A stretch of DNA of 64,000 bases. Origin: Blumeriella jaapii. Taxonomy: Eukaryota; Ascomycota; Leotiomycetes; Helotiales; Drepanopezizaceae. The notes below the pieces were generated by a model. It was not told the origin of the DNA. It worked only from the letters and a program-made list of their open reading frames with translations, and did no database searches. Positions 46,814-58,269 of this stretch are shown here, in pieces (position 1 is the stretch's first letter; every line of letters begins with the position of its first letter). The DNA lies in assembly GCA_009599575.1 (NCBI GenBank), contig VWND01000084.1:1-64000 (forward strand), in the 5' to 3' direction. A program made the translations under genes and the position numbers.

Positions 46814-48380
46814 GTTGTGAGAGGACCAAGGTTTTCAAGATCGAATGAATGTGTTGTGCTGTGCTGGGCTGGGATGGATGGATAGAGAGCGTGGAGCTTG
46901 GAGCTTGGTGGGTTCTTTGGCGTGTTGACATTTTCCGTCTTCGCTCGCTTGTGGCTTGTGGATGGGTGAATGAGGTAGCAGGCGAAGTGTGTGAAGTAGT
47001 GGAAATGTTTGCAAAGGTGAACGTTCCGGGGCTCGACATGTCGGAGGCATAGTGATGAAAGTGAGCGTTGGATGTCTCAGGCAGCTGCTATTATCCGTGT
47101 GGCCTGTGAGAGAGAGACAGAGAAAGCACCGGCAAGTATACTAACTCTGCGTATCTACTCTTCTGGGCTGCTCCTACATAGCAAGACGGACCTTGACCTC
47201 CAACAAACTCCCCCATGCCGTCACTCCCCACTCCTGCCCTGCCTTCGTACGTCTGGTATTCCATCACTCCCCTCCACGAGGACATCTCGCCTCATAGAAC
47301 TGCGAGGATCATGTTCTGGCACACGCCTCTTCGTACTCCCAGGACTCAATGCCACTTGGTCAGCCGTCTTATACCTCTCTCTTTTACTGATTTCCCAACT
47401 CGCCCATGTCAATTGGTTGAGTGACATGGCTACAATGAGCTCCTTGATCCTGGAGCGTTGAAGTGGCGATCGATGTACTTGAGAGGGGCGGCGGTGAGTC
47501 GGGCCTAGGGAGTGAGGTGAAGCTCCATACACTGCTTCCAGCTACAGACGCGAGAGCCGAGAGAGATGGCGATAGAGGCCCTCTCGAAATCGCAGGCTCG
47601 CCAGGCTCGTCTTCTTCCGAGTGATCTGATATGTCGTCGAGCCTCGCCGGATGGTGCCAACACAGGCCATCCTCGTTCCTGTCACTTTCCAGGTTAGCTC
47701 TCCTCAAGCTGAGATAGCCTGTGAAAACACACATGGTGAAAAAAAAGTCAACCTCAGAATCCGAACCGCTCCCGGGGTCAGACTGGCCTTCAGAGCCATA
47801 CGAGGTATCCGCACTCCTCAGCTTGCCATCGGGCTTCCGCTAGATACCGAGGAGGAGGACGCTCTACGGCTGCACGGCGATGTGACACCTGAGCGAGGCA
47901 CCTATCGGGACTTGTGTAGACTCACTACGTGCCTGATAAACAAGCACGCCGGATGGTCAGAAAGCAGGTCCTAGATCATGTTGGCCTCCGCGGTCTTCCA
48001 TTTCAGCTGAATCGCGGTTCTTGCCGTGCTCGGTGAGAAGGGGGAAGTAGAGTGATGGCTTACATAAGCTGGTGCACGACACGCATCGCATCGAACAAGC
48101 AAGCATCCATCCCATCCACATGGACCTTCACAACATCACGTTCGAACAAGAAGCCAAAAGCCCAGCCAGCATGCGAGGTTATTAGGTTCAGCAGACTTAT
48201 ATTGTTTTGAAAGATCAAAGTATGTACAAATCCATTCCATCATTGTTTCGTCACCATCAAATGTGGATTTTCTACCCGCTAATGCAACGTCAACACAATA
48301 TCAAACAAACCGCAAGTCAATCATAACGCCGCGCAAATTGCAGCGGCGTCGTGATCGACAGGCAAATCCTTCCTCCGAGC
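46814..48380. other. Intergenic region, possible undescribed exon
   Basis: About 1.57 kb. The only protein-like stretch is on the minus strand at 47384-47720 (separate entry). The rest, including 48000-48380, shows nothing I can name. Confidence 0.45.
47384..47720 (-). other. Possible orphan exon or gene remnant
   Basis: An open frame of about 110 codons, preceded by a strong polypyrimidine acceptor (TTTTTTTTCACC...TTTCACAG), has soluble-protein composition: DDISDHSEEDEPGEP, then Ser/Pro-rich. I could not connect a first exon in phase; an upstream segment rich in Gly/Ser/Asp ends too close for a normal intron. Could be a small gene, a decayed gene or chance. Confidence 0.22.
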
Positions 48381-49703
48381 CTACTTGGTGAGAGGAATTG
48401 GGCAGCCGAGGTTATTGAGACGTGGGGAGATCTTGCCCAGAATGAAGGAAAGTAGGGAAACAGTTGGCGTGAGGATGCTGTTCAGCGACGAGGGGACACG
48501 CTCGGTGAGAAGCTGGTACAAGAAACAGACCGCAGCTTCGTTGGGGAGAGCGATGAGCTGGCCCTTCGAGATCGCGCCAAAGTTGATGAGATCAAATCCG
48601 CCGTTACCGGTAGCACCGCCAAACAGCACGGGGTGCTCAAGGTATTGAGCGAGAATCTCAGTTACCACGTCCATGTCCGAGTACGGCGTAACACGGTTGG
48701 TCCAGTTCGGTGGGATTCTCTCGGCGTTGTTGAAGGTGTAGCTGCCATCAGCGTGCTCTTGGGCCCCGAAGAAAGAGCTGATGGTAGCCTTGTCTGGGAC
48801 GTAGCCGTTGGTTCCACTGGGCATCAGCTCGTACAGGAACGACGAGGCACCGAAGAGCAGCAGGGAGAATGGGCCGAAGTAGAAGTTCGGGTTGTCTCTG
48901 AGCGATTGCTGGTATCGCTCGTAACGGTACTTGGCCAGGTTGTCACGGTTGTACAGACCTCCCGTCGAGTCGGTCATCATCTTGAAGAGGCTGCCGTTGA
49001 ATTTGTAGTTGTCACCCTTGCCGAGGAAATAGTCATTTCTCGTGAGGGAGGTGTCGGCCTACATGTGCACGTCAATGTCTTGGGGCCTCCAGTGTCCATC
49101 GGACCTCGTGGCACTCACCTCAAACTTGTTGTGGCCATCGAGACCTGGCTGGCTGCCGGTGAGGGCTGGGTTGAAGGAGGTTCGGTTGGTCGCGTCACAT
49201 CCAATGGAGAGGCGCTCGGTGACGATATCACCATCGGTCGTGGTCAAGCCGAGAAGGGCGAGGAGGACAGCGAGATCGTAGCCCACGTTGTAGACGTTCT
49301 GTTGCGCGTCGACCAGCTCGTTGAAGGTCACGATACCATCACGGGCAAGAAAACCATGGTTGGCCGCCGTGTTCAGCCCAGGGCAGGGGCCACGGATATC
49401 ACGAGGGCCCGGCGCTCGAAATTCATGGGCCGTGTCGCCAGGAGCTGGCACGAGATAGCCTCCTTTGCCTGTTCCGGGCTGGCCATTCTTCGCACCACCG
49501 TACGGGAACTGGCTGGAGATGCCGACGGCTGGAACATGCTCGGCCCAGGGCGTGTATGGGCAAGTCAGCGGGCCACCGGGAGCCGCACCACCACTTTGCT
49601 GACGGCGAAACAGGCCAGACTCGACGCCGGGCTGTTGGGCGACGAAGGGAAATGCAGTGACGGCCTCGGCCGCGAACGCCACGGCAGCAACAGAGTACTT
49701 CAT
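48381..49703 (-). CDS. Secreted haem-thiolate peroxidase / UPO-like protein (EAD type)
   Basis: Second member of the chloroperoxidase/unspecific peroxygenase family in the window. Exons 49703-49119 and 49058-48381 (intron 60 nt) total 1263 nt, 420 aa. A signal peptide (about 1-18) and a possible Kex2 site (FRR at 32-34) precede the proximal motif RGPCPGLNTAANHGF, with the haem Cys at about 107. The acid-base region reads F-E-A-D-T-S-L-T-R across the splice site (E195, A196, D197), where chloroperoxidase has EHD and peroxygenases EGD. The protein is longer than the 268-aa paralogue at 6.4 kb, with extra C-terminal helices typical of large aromatic-peroxygenase-like forms. Substrate not predictable. 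Confidence 0.9.
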
Positions 49704-52700
49704 GATGGAAATCGTCGAGGGTGGGAGTGTCTGTGGTCAAGATACAGAGAGGAAGATGTGTCTGGAAGGGGATGCCTCGAAGCCTATATATATACATATA
49801 CGTATATATATGTGTGTATATGCTCGAGTCTCCAGCCCACCCGTTGCTACTGTAAGTACCTTACCTAAGTTCCTGAGCGGAGGAGAACGAACGACCGACT
49901 AAGAACGCTTTCCCCACAGCAGGCTCGAGCAGCCATGTGGACTCCTCGGCCATGTCATGGTCTTCAGCGAGCAGGGACCTTCCTGTCTGGCCTGGCCTAC
50001 CAGTCCCAGCCAAACACACACACGCAGAAGAATGGCGATCGCCTCGTTTGCCTTGGCCTTTGGCTCACCAAGACCGAGGAGCTTGAGAGCGAGAGGGGAA
50101 GCACACGGGAAAGCAAGCTACTACCTCCTCCCGACGGAGCACCGTGAGATCCCGTGGGCCTGCGAAGGTGGCGTTTTCAAGCCTCGCGCCCACGAATGAC
50201 GGTGTTTCCATATGTCAGTAGCCCGGCTGATGAGGATGGAGGCTGGCCGGATCGACCCAGCCAGCGGGGGAATCTGATGCTAAGCTCTAAGCTTCATTTC
50301 CCTTGGGATTCTCGAGTTGCCCTGGGCCAATCACGCCCACCATGCGACATGAGTACCGAGGCAGCGTTGACCCTGCCGCAAGGCCGTCAGTGTCATTTCA
50401 TCAGTGCCGAGGAGACGTCGACGGGGGCACAACAGCTGTAGTACAGTACAGTAGTACAGCACGTACAGTAAGTACTGTACAGTAGCATGGCACCCCAACA
50501 TGTGCACAGATGAGCATCAGGGTTGCCTCTGGCGGAGGCGAATTGCCCCCGACCCCCAGATTCGGCAGAGCCAAAGTCCATTCAGATCCCGCAGGGAGTG
50601 CACAGAGATCATCTCTCCCCTTTCTCCTGGCGCCTCACGATGCATCGTGTCGTAGCAGGCGTCGAGGCAAAGTCTCGATTTCATGACCACTACGGCCCAT
50701 CAACCGACCCCCATCCAGGCCTGTCGAAGCGCCCTCAAGTCACTCAGTGTGTCATCAAGGGTTGTTCGTTTGTTTGTTTACCCCGTGTTGTTTACCCCGG
50801 ATTCGTGCTGGGGGAGCTAATCCTCGGCAGTGATCTGCATGCGGGGAAAACTGGAGCACAACGACCGAGGGAGATTCCGCTAGCCTGACGCCGTCGCCCC
50901 CTATTGTCATTCTCTGCTCATCACTTCCCCTGCTGGCTGGCGACATCCTCAAAACCCAAATCATCCCATGAGCGCAACACTACTTGCGCGGAGACAAGGA
51001 CCTGCTGCGAACGCAGACGACGGTCTTGGGGATCTGGTCTGTCACACTCGCCGCCGGGGACTGTTGGGACCGCAACAGTACATTTTCTCCGGAAGCAGAA
51101 TCTGTCCGCTAGAACTTGTCGATCCAAGTTAGAATGTCCAGATATTGGGAGGTCTTGATTTTCTATTTTGACAGGAGAAACAGATCCCCGGTCTGCCATG
51201 GTTCGGACTCGAGTAGAAGAATAAACCACGATAGGTATATAGTAAGTACATCTACATACACACACACACCTCTCGGATGACGCGCCTTCTCGTCTCGTGG
51301 ACCTCCTTTCAGTATGTCTATCGAAAGAAAGACGATTCTAAAGCTCCAAGGGCCTGGTTCCAACAGCCATGTCACTCTTGCTTAGCATGCCACGTTTTGC
51401 TACCGACAGCTTCGCGAGCTCCAACTGTAGGTAGGAAGCTGCACGTTGTAGCGGGCGGTAGATACAGTACCTCCTCTACTCACCCGTTGATGCAGTGGGA
51501 GACCCCGCGCATCACGTATGGCCCGGCCCAGCAGTCAGACGGCAGTCAGACGCCACGCACGATATGGACGATCCATGCCGATTATTGCACTTTGCAGATT
51601 TCGAATGTAGCTTTTTACCTGGTACAGCGGCAGCGGGAACTCCCCGAGGGGGTTCCTCACGGTAGGCAAAGGATCAAGACAAAAGCTGAAATACCGATAT
51701 CAAGCTTCTACCTTCATCTGACCACCCGCGCTTCAGGAGAACAACAACAGCCAGCTCATCCACATCTCCAACCAAAAAAGCACGGAAAATCACTTCATGG
51801 CTGGGCTTGTGCTCTAGCAGGTTGTCAATTGTATGTACAACATCTGAGGGGAAGCTTTGTGGCTACGGTACTGGGCCGAGGCTTTCCTCTCAGGTGGCTT
51901 CGTGCGCGCTGCAGGTGAGCCCGCTTGTAGGACAATGTTCGCACTGTTGCCCAATATCGGATCGCCCAGGCCTGAAAGCTCCGTAGAGTACTTCTGGAGA
52001 GATGCGGAGATAAGTTTAGCCCAATACAAGTTGAACCTTCCTCCTCCTCCTCCACCGAGGCTCGATGTCAAGACTTGCACAGAGTTACAATCGGCGATGG
52101 GTTTCTGTTGTTTTGAGCGCGAAGCGAGAAGTGTCTGTCAGAGGCAAGGAAGGCATCAAGCGCGCGTGCGCGCAAGAGAGAAAGTGACACTGGTCCAAAT
52201 TGGGTTTTTTGATAGAGAAAAAACTACCTCTGTATGACGTTCGTTTCTGGGGCGCTTCCGGTAATTGGCTCTCCTAGGTAGGCTGTAAGTAGGTCAGCAT
52301 AGTCGTTCTGCGTTGGAGGAGTAGCTAGTGACGGACGATCTGTTGGGTTTCTTACCGCTGGGGGCCCTTAAGTTCCGGTACAGACGAGGCTTCCCCTCAC
52401 CTCTTCCCAAACTTTTCTGTTCACTCATCATGGCCATGAAGCTTTTGCGAATGGGTAGATGGGTGGGTAGCTTGTGGTTGTGCCAACAAAGCCCACCTCG
52501 CTGTCGCCGCGTCGCCGGCGCCGGCGCCGGGGTCCGAATTGGCCGGCGCACAAACCGCGCATTTCCACAAATTCCTGCCTCCCTTATATGGCCAGAGTCC
52601 GGGACAGCTTACAACAATTACTTACCAACTGCTAACGTGGGTGAGTGGGATGGATTTCCCGCTCGTGACTGATTTGGATCGGTTGACCACTCATGCGGGA

Positions 52701-54721
52701 ATGTAAAAAGTGCAAACCTTGGACCGGGGTGCCGTTCGATGGCTTCGGCTGCGAGCGGTGACTTAAATCCAGGGTTGAGCAGGGCGCACCGCGAGGTGAC
52801 GGTAGAAACAGAGATTTACCGGAAGCATGCGGTTGTTAATCCTCCCCTTTGAAAACAAAGGGCGGCACAGGATTCTCCGGGCATATCAACAAATTCTGGC
52901 AACAGAATAGCGAGCAGATTGGTATTAGCATCTTTTTTTTCTTCTTCTTCTTTTTTTTTTTAATTTGGTTGGATTATTTCTGCTTTGGCTTTTTCTCCTG
53001 CTGGGTTTATTGATTTCTGTTATGTTGGTTTTCTTGTGGTTGTTGTTTTGAAAAGTGGAGCAAGCTCGCGTATTCTGTATAGGTATAACGATACCGCATC
53101 TGATGGCGAATCCCCCCTTTTGCACAGCAACAACATCTCCAGACAGGATGCAGTTCTCTCTAGCCCCCCTTCTCCCTTATTCAACGCTTCCGAGCAGTGA
53201 ATATCATCCCAGATAGGAGTAATCTCATCCGCTATCTTCCAATGCCTAGTAGCATTCGAGCCGAGTCGAACACAACGCCCTCGCGTTGCAACGCGTGCAG
53301 GCCTCCTCTCGTTACACAAGGAGTCGGCTTCTGCTCGGAACGCACACACAAAGCCGCCGGTCCAGAATGCACTGCACAATTTTCCATTCGGAGATGCAGG
53401 CCGTGACGAAGTGTTGAACGGGCCTTCGCCAACGGAACTCTGTTTGACATAGGTACTCACCGAGGAAATGTCACAGACGCAAGAGAGTGTCGAATACGAG
53501 TACGTGTGTCTCCGTGGCATGACTGGCATCGAGCGCGCATCCCGAAGCACGACCACGAGCCGTGCCAGTCCAACAACCTCTTTGTTGCTGATACCTCAAC
53601 CTGGCCTGTCCGCAGCTCGTCCTCGCTACCTACCTACCAAATCCTCGCATCCGATCAGCCGTTCCGGTTGGGATTCTCTCTTTGTTTTCTCTCTCCTTTC
53701 TTTATGCTCGGAAAATAGTGGGGCGGTAGTGAGGTGGCATTGGTGTGGCCGGATCCGGGCGAGGGATCATCTTCGGCGTGGTGAGCTTCCGATCTAGGGC
53801 AACTGGGGTATTATCGCCCCTTTCTCAACTACCTCTACATCATCATAAACTCTAGGGGTTGCGGTACGGCCTTGCTTTGTGATGAAGCCCATGTTGTATC
53901 TATCCCATATGAGTAAGCCCTCTTGTTCTCGTTAAGTGAATCTCGCTTAAGCTGAAGTCGAGAAATTGACCTCGCAATCTGAACCAAGTCCACAACCGGC
54001 TTCAGTTACAATCTGATCGCAGTGATGAACTTCGGATCAACGCGAGCGGTAGGTACAAAGAGCCGCAGGTTAGTTCGTTCGCGAGCTAGATAACTCCTAC
54101 CAGTTCTATCCCAGTACGTCAACTCAAAAGCTCGCCCGCTTCTGGCTGGCCGTTGGGCATTTCATGCTAACAACCACTCGCTGCGGTTTGTGACTCGTGG
54201 ATGTTACGGAGGTCTGTAATCAATCAGGAAACTCGAAAACTTCTTGTAACACTCAAGATGTGCGAAATCGTTATTCTATTCAGGCTCGGGTTTTGGAATT
54301 GGATCTCGTCTGCCTCACGGCATCCATAGCTTCTTTCTTTGCGTTCTTCAAAAACAATTTCTCATTAGTCGGGAAGGGGGGTCCCTTCTTTTACCCGAGC
54401 TTTCTTTCGTCTTTCATCGCAGCTAACTAGCAAGAAAGAAACCGGTCTTTGTGGTTAACAATGGCTTTCACTGGCTTTGAGATAGAACAGAGAAGCGGAG
54501 GCCTGACAAAGCCTCAGTGGGATTGTTCTCCTGTTCTGCATGAATCCATCTGTTCCCCTAATCTTGAAGTGACAGAAAACAGCCTCGAGGACTTTGCATA
54601 TAAGTGAACCAGTGAAGGCGCAGCAAGAACTCGAAACCAGACACTCTTCACCAACACCACAGACCCGAAGTTCTCGAAAGATACTCAGCAACAAGAGCGA
54701 GAAGTCCATGCACTCGAAAGC
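49704..54721. other. 5-kb gene-poor region
   Basis: No supported gene in 5 kb. A TATATATA-rich tract (49786-49815) about 85-110 nt upstream of the peroxygenase start may serve as its TATA region. GTACAGTAC clusters occur at 50440-50485, and a TC/T-rich tract at 52930-52960. ORFs up to 213 codons (51277-51918) lack domains and overlap other frames. TATAAG near 54599 lies about 120 nt before the RING gene. Confidence 0.55.
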
Positions 54722-56149
54722 ATGTGCTATACACACACAACCACCTATTCACAGTGTAATCACGCCCGCACAATAGGCGTCGCCTGCAACGACGCCTCTT
54801 GCGAAACCCTAGAACCCTTCCTGACACGGTACTCATGGATGACCTTCTGCGAGGAGTGCTTCCTGCTCCCCGATCCTCGGACGGCCTCGGGCCCCAGAGG
54901 CGACGGACAAGCGCCTCTCAACCACAGCCCCCAGTTCCCCAACTTCACCTTCGGCGCACGAGAGCGAGCGACAACGGCCCAGCTCTGGCACCGAGCGCGC
55001 GAGCACCCAGCCCTCAGCCCAGAGAACCTCTCAGTCTTCATCGACGACGAGCCCCAGCTCGACCCAGCCAAGACGGCGCGGTTCTGGGACGGCGCACGCG
55101 GGCGCTTGGCCGCCGTGGAGAACCCAGGGAAACTCTCCTCCGTCTTCCTCGTCGACATCGAGGACGACGAGATCATGCTGTATCCAGTGAAGAGAACGCT
55201 CTACGGCATCCAGAGACACCTGATCAGCGACTTCTGGTCGCGCCTCGACACCCCGTGCCCACCCACCCACGCAGAGCGCGCGCTGGTCCTGCAGCTGCTG
55301 CGCGCGATCGAGCTCGACGACTTCAAGATCAGCATCCAGGAGGCGCGAGCGAGGCGAGAGGAGGCAGAACGACACCGCGCTGTGTACGGCGACGTCGCTC
55401 TCTTCACCTCGCCCCTTGACATCGAGGACCTAGCAGCCCGCAACCGCGAGTGCTCCATCTGCAGGGTCGAGTTCGGCGTCGCTGAAGAAGGTGCTGAGAG
55501 CGAGCTGCCTGTCCGCCTCCACGGCTGCCAGCACGTGTTCGGAAAGGCCTGCCTCACCTCCTGGGTCCAAGACGCCGGGACCTGTCCCCTGTGCCGCCAG
55601 GATGTGGCGGCTCCAACGAGAACTTCTCTGCCCGTCCCGGCCGGCGACGTCGCCGATCAGCCAGATGAGGAGGTGGAAGATATCTTGGGAGGGCTCACGC
55701 TGGAGAGGTTCGCCCCCGGCGGCGACGGCTCGGACGCTGCCCTTCAGCCGCCTATGCCCTTGCGAGAATTCCTGGGACGATTCGCCCACGACGACGTCGA
55801 AACCCCGACCCCAGAACGCGAGCCGGCTCACGCATCGCAGGCCGGGCCCGCTGACGCTGCGAGCCCTGGCCTCGGCGAGGCCAGCCACGAGGACGAGGAG
55901 CAGGAGCGGGAAGACGAGGACGAGGACGAGGACGACGGTGTGGAAGACCTCCCTTCGATGCCCTTGTGGATGAGGACGCTGCTCGACACCCGGACGAAGA
56001 GGGATCTCGAGTTCCTCTTCATGGGCTTGAAACTCGACGTGATCAAGTTCATGTTCGAGGTAAAGTACCGACCGGTGGTGCGAGTGCAACCAGGTCAGAC
56101 GAGAAACGAGCTTTGCCCCATCCAAGAGTCGAGCTTTCGCTTCATGTAG
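54722..56149 (+). CDS. RING-finger protein, putative E3 ubiquitin ligase
   Basis: Single exon, 475 aa. The N-terminus MCYTHTTTYSQCNH...CNDASC...CEECF carries Cys/His pairs that may form a small zinc site, a frequent start of fungal RING proteins. A helical, charged middle is followed by a RING at about 244-291: CSIC, then GCQHVFGKACLTSWV and CPLC. The usual fifth ligand (His in CGHxFHxxC) is Gly here (CQHVFGKAC), so the fold or zinc coordination may differ; fungal RINGs with HVFG are not rare. The C-terminal third is acidic (EDEDEDEDDGVED) and ends with a conserved-looking helix, LWMRTLLDTRTKRDLEFLF. Substrate unknown; nuclear or cytosolic. Confidence 0.82.
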   Translation: MCYTHTTTYSQCNHARTIGVACNDASCETLEPFLTRYSWMTFCEECFLLPDPRTASGPRGDGQAPLNHSPQFPNFTFGARERATTAQLWHRAREHPALSPENLSVFIDDEPQLDPAKTARFWDGARGRLAAVENPGKLSSVFLVDIEDDEIMLYPVKRTLYGIQRHLISDFWSRLDTPCPPTHAERALVLQLLRAIELDDFKISIQEARARREEAERHRAVYGDVALFTSPLDIEDLAARNRECSICRVEFGVAEEGAESELPVRLHGCQHVFGKACLTSWVQDAGTCPLCRQDVAAPTRTSLPVPAGDVADQPDEEVEDILGGLTLERFAPGGDGSDAALQPPMPLREFLGRFAHDDVETPTPEREPAHASQAGPADAASPGLGEASHEDEEQEREDEDEDEDDGVEDLPSMPLWMRTLLDTRTKRDLEFLFMGLKLDVIKFMFEVKYRPVVRVQPGQTRNELCPIQESSFRFM

Positions 56150-57101
56150 AGCGGTCGCAGTATCGGGAGCAAGTTTGTTCTCGCGCTGGTAAGTTCGGGC
56201 GTCGGATGTCCTTGAAAGAACATCTTTTCTTTCCTTTTCTGTAGGTTCTGTTTTTCCTTGAACTTTCTTTTTCAAAATGCATTATTTCTGCGATATTAAA
56301 TGTCAGTTCGGGCTTAAAGCCTCCCACCATGTGAAGCTCGTGTGAAAATCCAACATCTGATATCTACAATAGCTGTCCCAGCGAAAGCGAAGCAAAGCGA
56401 ACTGTGCAAGATTGCTCTCGCTAACAAGATATCGCATCTTCCGGCGGCTTGGAAGATTGAAAGGGTGAGCTACGTGTAATGCTTTTTGATTCTTAGGACT
56501 TCAGGATATCGTGGTAAATGATAGTATGGACGGGGCGGCGGTCACAGTCGCAATATTTTGCTGTATGATCGGCGAATCACATGACTTTGGGTGCATGTTA
56601 CCTATACGTTAAGGAGGAAGCTCCTCGAGACGACATAGGAGAGCCGATTCCGGTTTGGGCGCTCGATGGAGAGACACTTGAAGTTTTGCGAGCGTTGGAA
56701 GCTCGCACCAGGTAACAGAAGTCAATGCTTGTTTGTTCCCGAATTTGTTCTGTGAGAGACCCGGAAAGCCTTGGGCCTTGCTCGTTGCCGCTGTACGCGT
56801 AGAGATCGTTGGGATTCAAAGGTTTGACAGGCTTTAAGGAGTTTATATAGTTCGGGTAATTTCAACGAACATGTAAGCTGCAGGATTCCAGAGAGAAACC
56901 CTCTATGTGCCTGCTTATCCTTTATGTGCCCAGAGTAGTACACATCATCGCCACCTTGCCATAACGCCAAAGAAAACCCAGGCACTCACTGGTCGGTGGT
57001 GCTTTCCAAAATGCAAATAGCTCAAGGTGGTGGTGCACATAGATACAGAACGCCGCATAAATCCGCCCAAACCCAACGCCATATCTCCATCCATAAATTC
57101 C
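56150..57101. other. Intergenic spacer
   Basis: About 950 nt between convergent genes. A minus-strand 73-codon ORF (56598-56819) is not supported by any domain. Nothing else notable. Confidence 0.5.
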
Positions 57102-58000
57102 TTATTCTTCCTCACTCTCGCTGCTGTCTTCGCCATTCAGAGCTTGTTCCAACTCAGCCTCAAGATCGAGCTCCAGGTCCTCGTCGCTCAATTGGCCAGC
57201 ATGATTATTCGCGGGGCTGGGCAGCTTCAGGTGGTCCACGTCCTGGTTGCCTTCTTGTACGTCCTCGAATTCATCATCCTCCTCCCCTTCGGCGTCTTCG
57301 TCTTCATCGCTCAGCTGCCGATCAAAGAGGGGAGTTGATCTGTGCTGATAGTTCGCAGGGGCCTCGGGATACTCGATAGTGAGACCGTCGTCGGACTCCT
57401 CGTCTGCTTCGGGCTCTGGTGTAGGCTCGCGGATGACAGGTGGCTTGGGCTTCTTAGCTTTCTCAACCTTCTTTCGCGGTATCGCAGCCTTCGTGGGGTC
57501 TTTCTTTGTAGCCTTCGACGCTTTCTTGGGTGGCGTTTGCGATGTGACGTCTGGCTCTATCTGGGGGTACTGTGACCGTAACTTCGATGCGCTTTGGGTC
57601 CACGGAGCGCTGGCCATATTCATATTGAATGTAGAGTCGATGCGGTGCAGCACAAAGTGTTCTTTGCCGGGGTCGAAGATGAGGACATATTGGCCATCGC
57701 CCGACGTACGTACGCCTTTGTATGTGTATTTCTCGGAGCTATCTTTGAGAGAGAGGTCATAACTGGTCGGGTCGGAGTCGGAGGGCTGGAGATGGACGGA
57801 GGGAGTCTCAGAAGGGAGGTCCGGTTTGTGGTTATCTACATCTATCATCAGTGTCTCCGCGGAGCAGAAGTGAGGTCATACAGACATCTGATTCCAGTGT
57901 AGATATCGTTAGACGTCTTCCCAAGTAGTGCATCACTGAGCACAATAGGATATTTGCCAGGCATGCCGATGTCTATCGATCCGCCTGCCATAGCTGCCAT
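57102..58000 (-). CDS. EAF-family RNA polymerase II elongation factor
   Basis: ELL-associated factors (EAF) bind ELL and stimulate transcription elongation in the nucleus. Exons 58000-57886 and 57841-57102 (intron 44 nt) total 855 nt, 284 aa. The N-terminal EAF domain reads GKYPIVLSDALLGK, IYTGIRYVDNHKPDLP and YTYKGVRTSGDGQYVLIFDPGKEHFVLHRID. A Lys/Pro-rich linker follows (PPKKASKATKKDPTK), then a strongly acidic C-terminus with Ser-Asp-Glu repeats ending SESEEE, as in other EAF proteins with activation-type tails. The 5' splice site (GTCTGT) is weak, but it is the only one giving the expected GIRYVDNHKP join. Confidence 0.85.
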
Positions 58001-58014
58001 TGATAATAAGGATA

Positions 58015-58085
58015 ATCTTGGAAAATTCTTGTGTGGTGTGATATTGTGATGATCTTGGAAAATTCTTGTGTGGTGTGGTATTGTA
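58015..58085. repeat. 37-bp tandem duplication upstream of EAF
   Basis: The unit starting ATCTTGGAAAATTCTTGTG is repeated with a 37-nt period (58015 and 58052) with one substitution. It lies within 85 nt upstream of the EAF start codon, so it is in the 5' UTR or core promoter. Confidence 0.85.
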
Positions 58086-58242
58086 GCTAGCCCAGGGCGC
58101 CCTTGAGGTGACTCTGACGTTGGAGTCTGGACTGAGACGGTCTCGACTCCGGCGATGTTGACACAATTAGCGTCTTGGCACAGAGCTCACAACCTGACTG
58201 AAGGGTGAGCGCAGCCGAGCCCCTTTTTCTTTGCAGCCCAAC

Positions 58243-58269
58243 ATCATGATGATGATGATGATGATGATA
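58243..58269. repeat. (ATG)n trinucleotide repeat
   Basis: Nine ATG/ATR units in intergenic DNA, seen directly. Confidence 0.85.

Noticed and set aside
48633..49868. 411-codon + strand ORF
   Set aside because: Antisense to the peroxygenase-like gene and crosses its intron.
51277..51918. 213-codon + strand ORF in the gene-poor region
   Set aside because: No recognisable domain, poor codon bias, overlapped by ORFs in other frames.
53020..53556. 178-codon minus-strand ORF
   Set aside because: No domain, starts and ends in low-complexity T-rich DNA, and has competing frames.
55430..56275. 281-codon minus-strand ORF
   Set aside because: Antisense to the RING gene, whose sense frame has zinc-ligand motifs.
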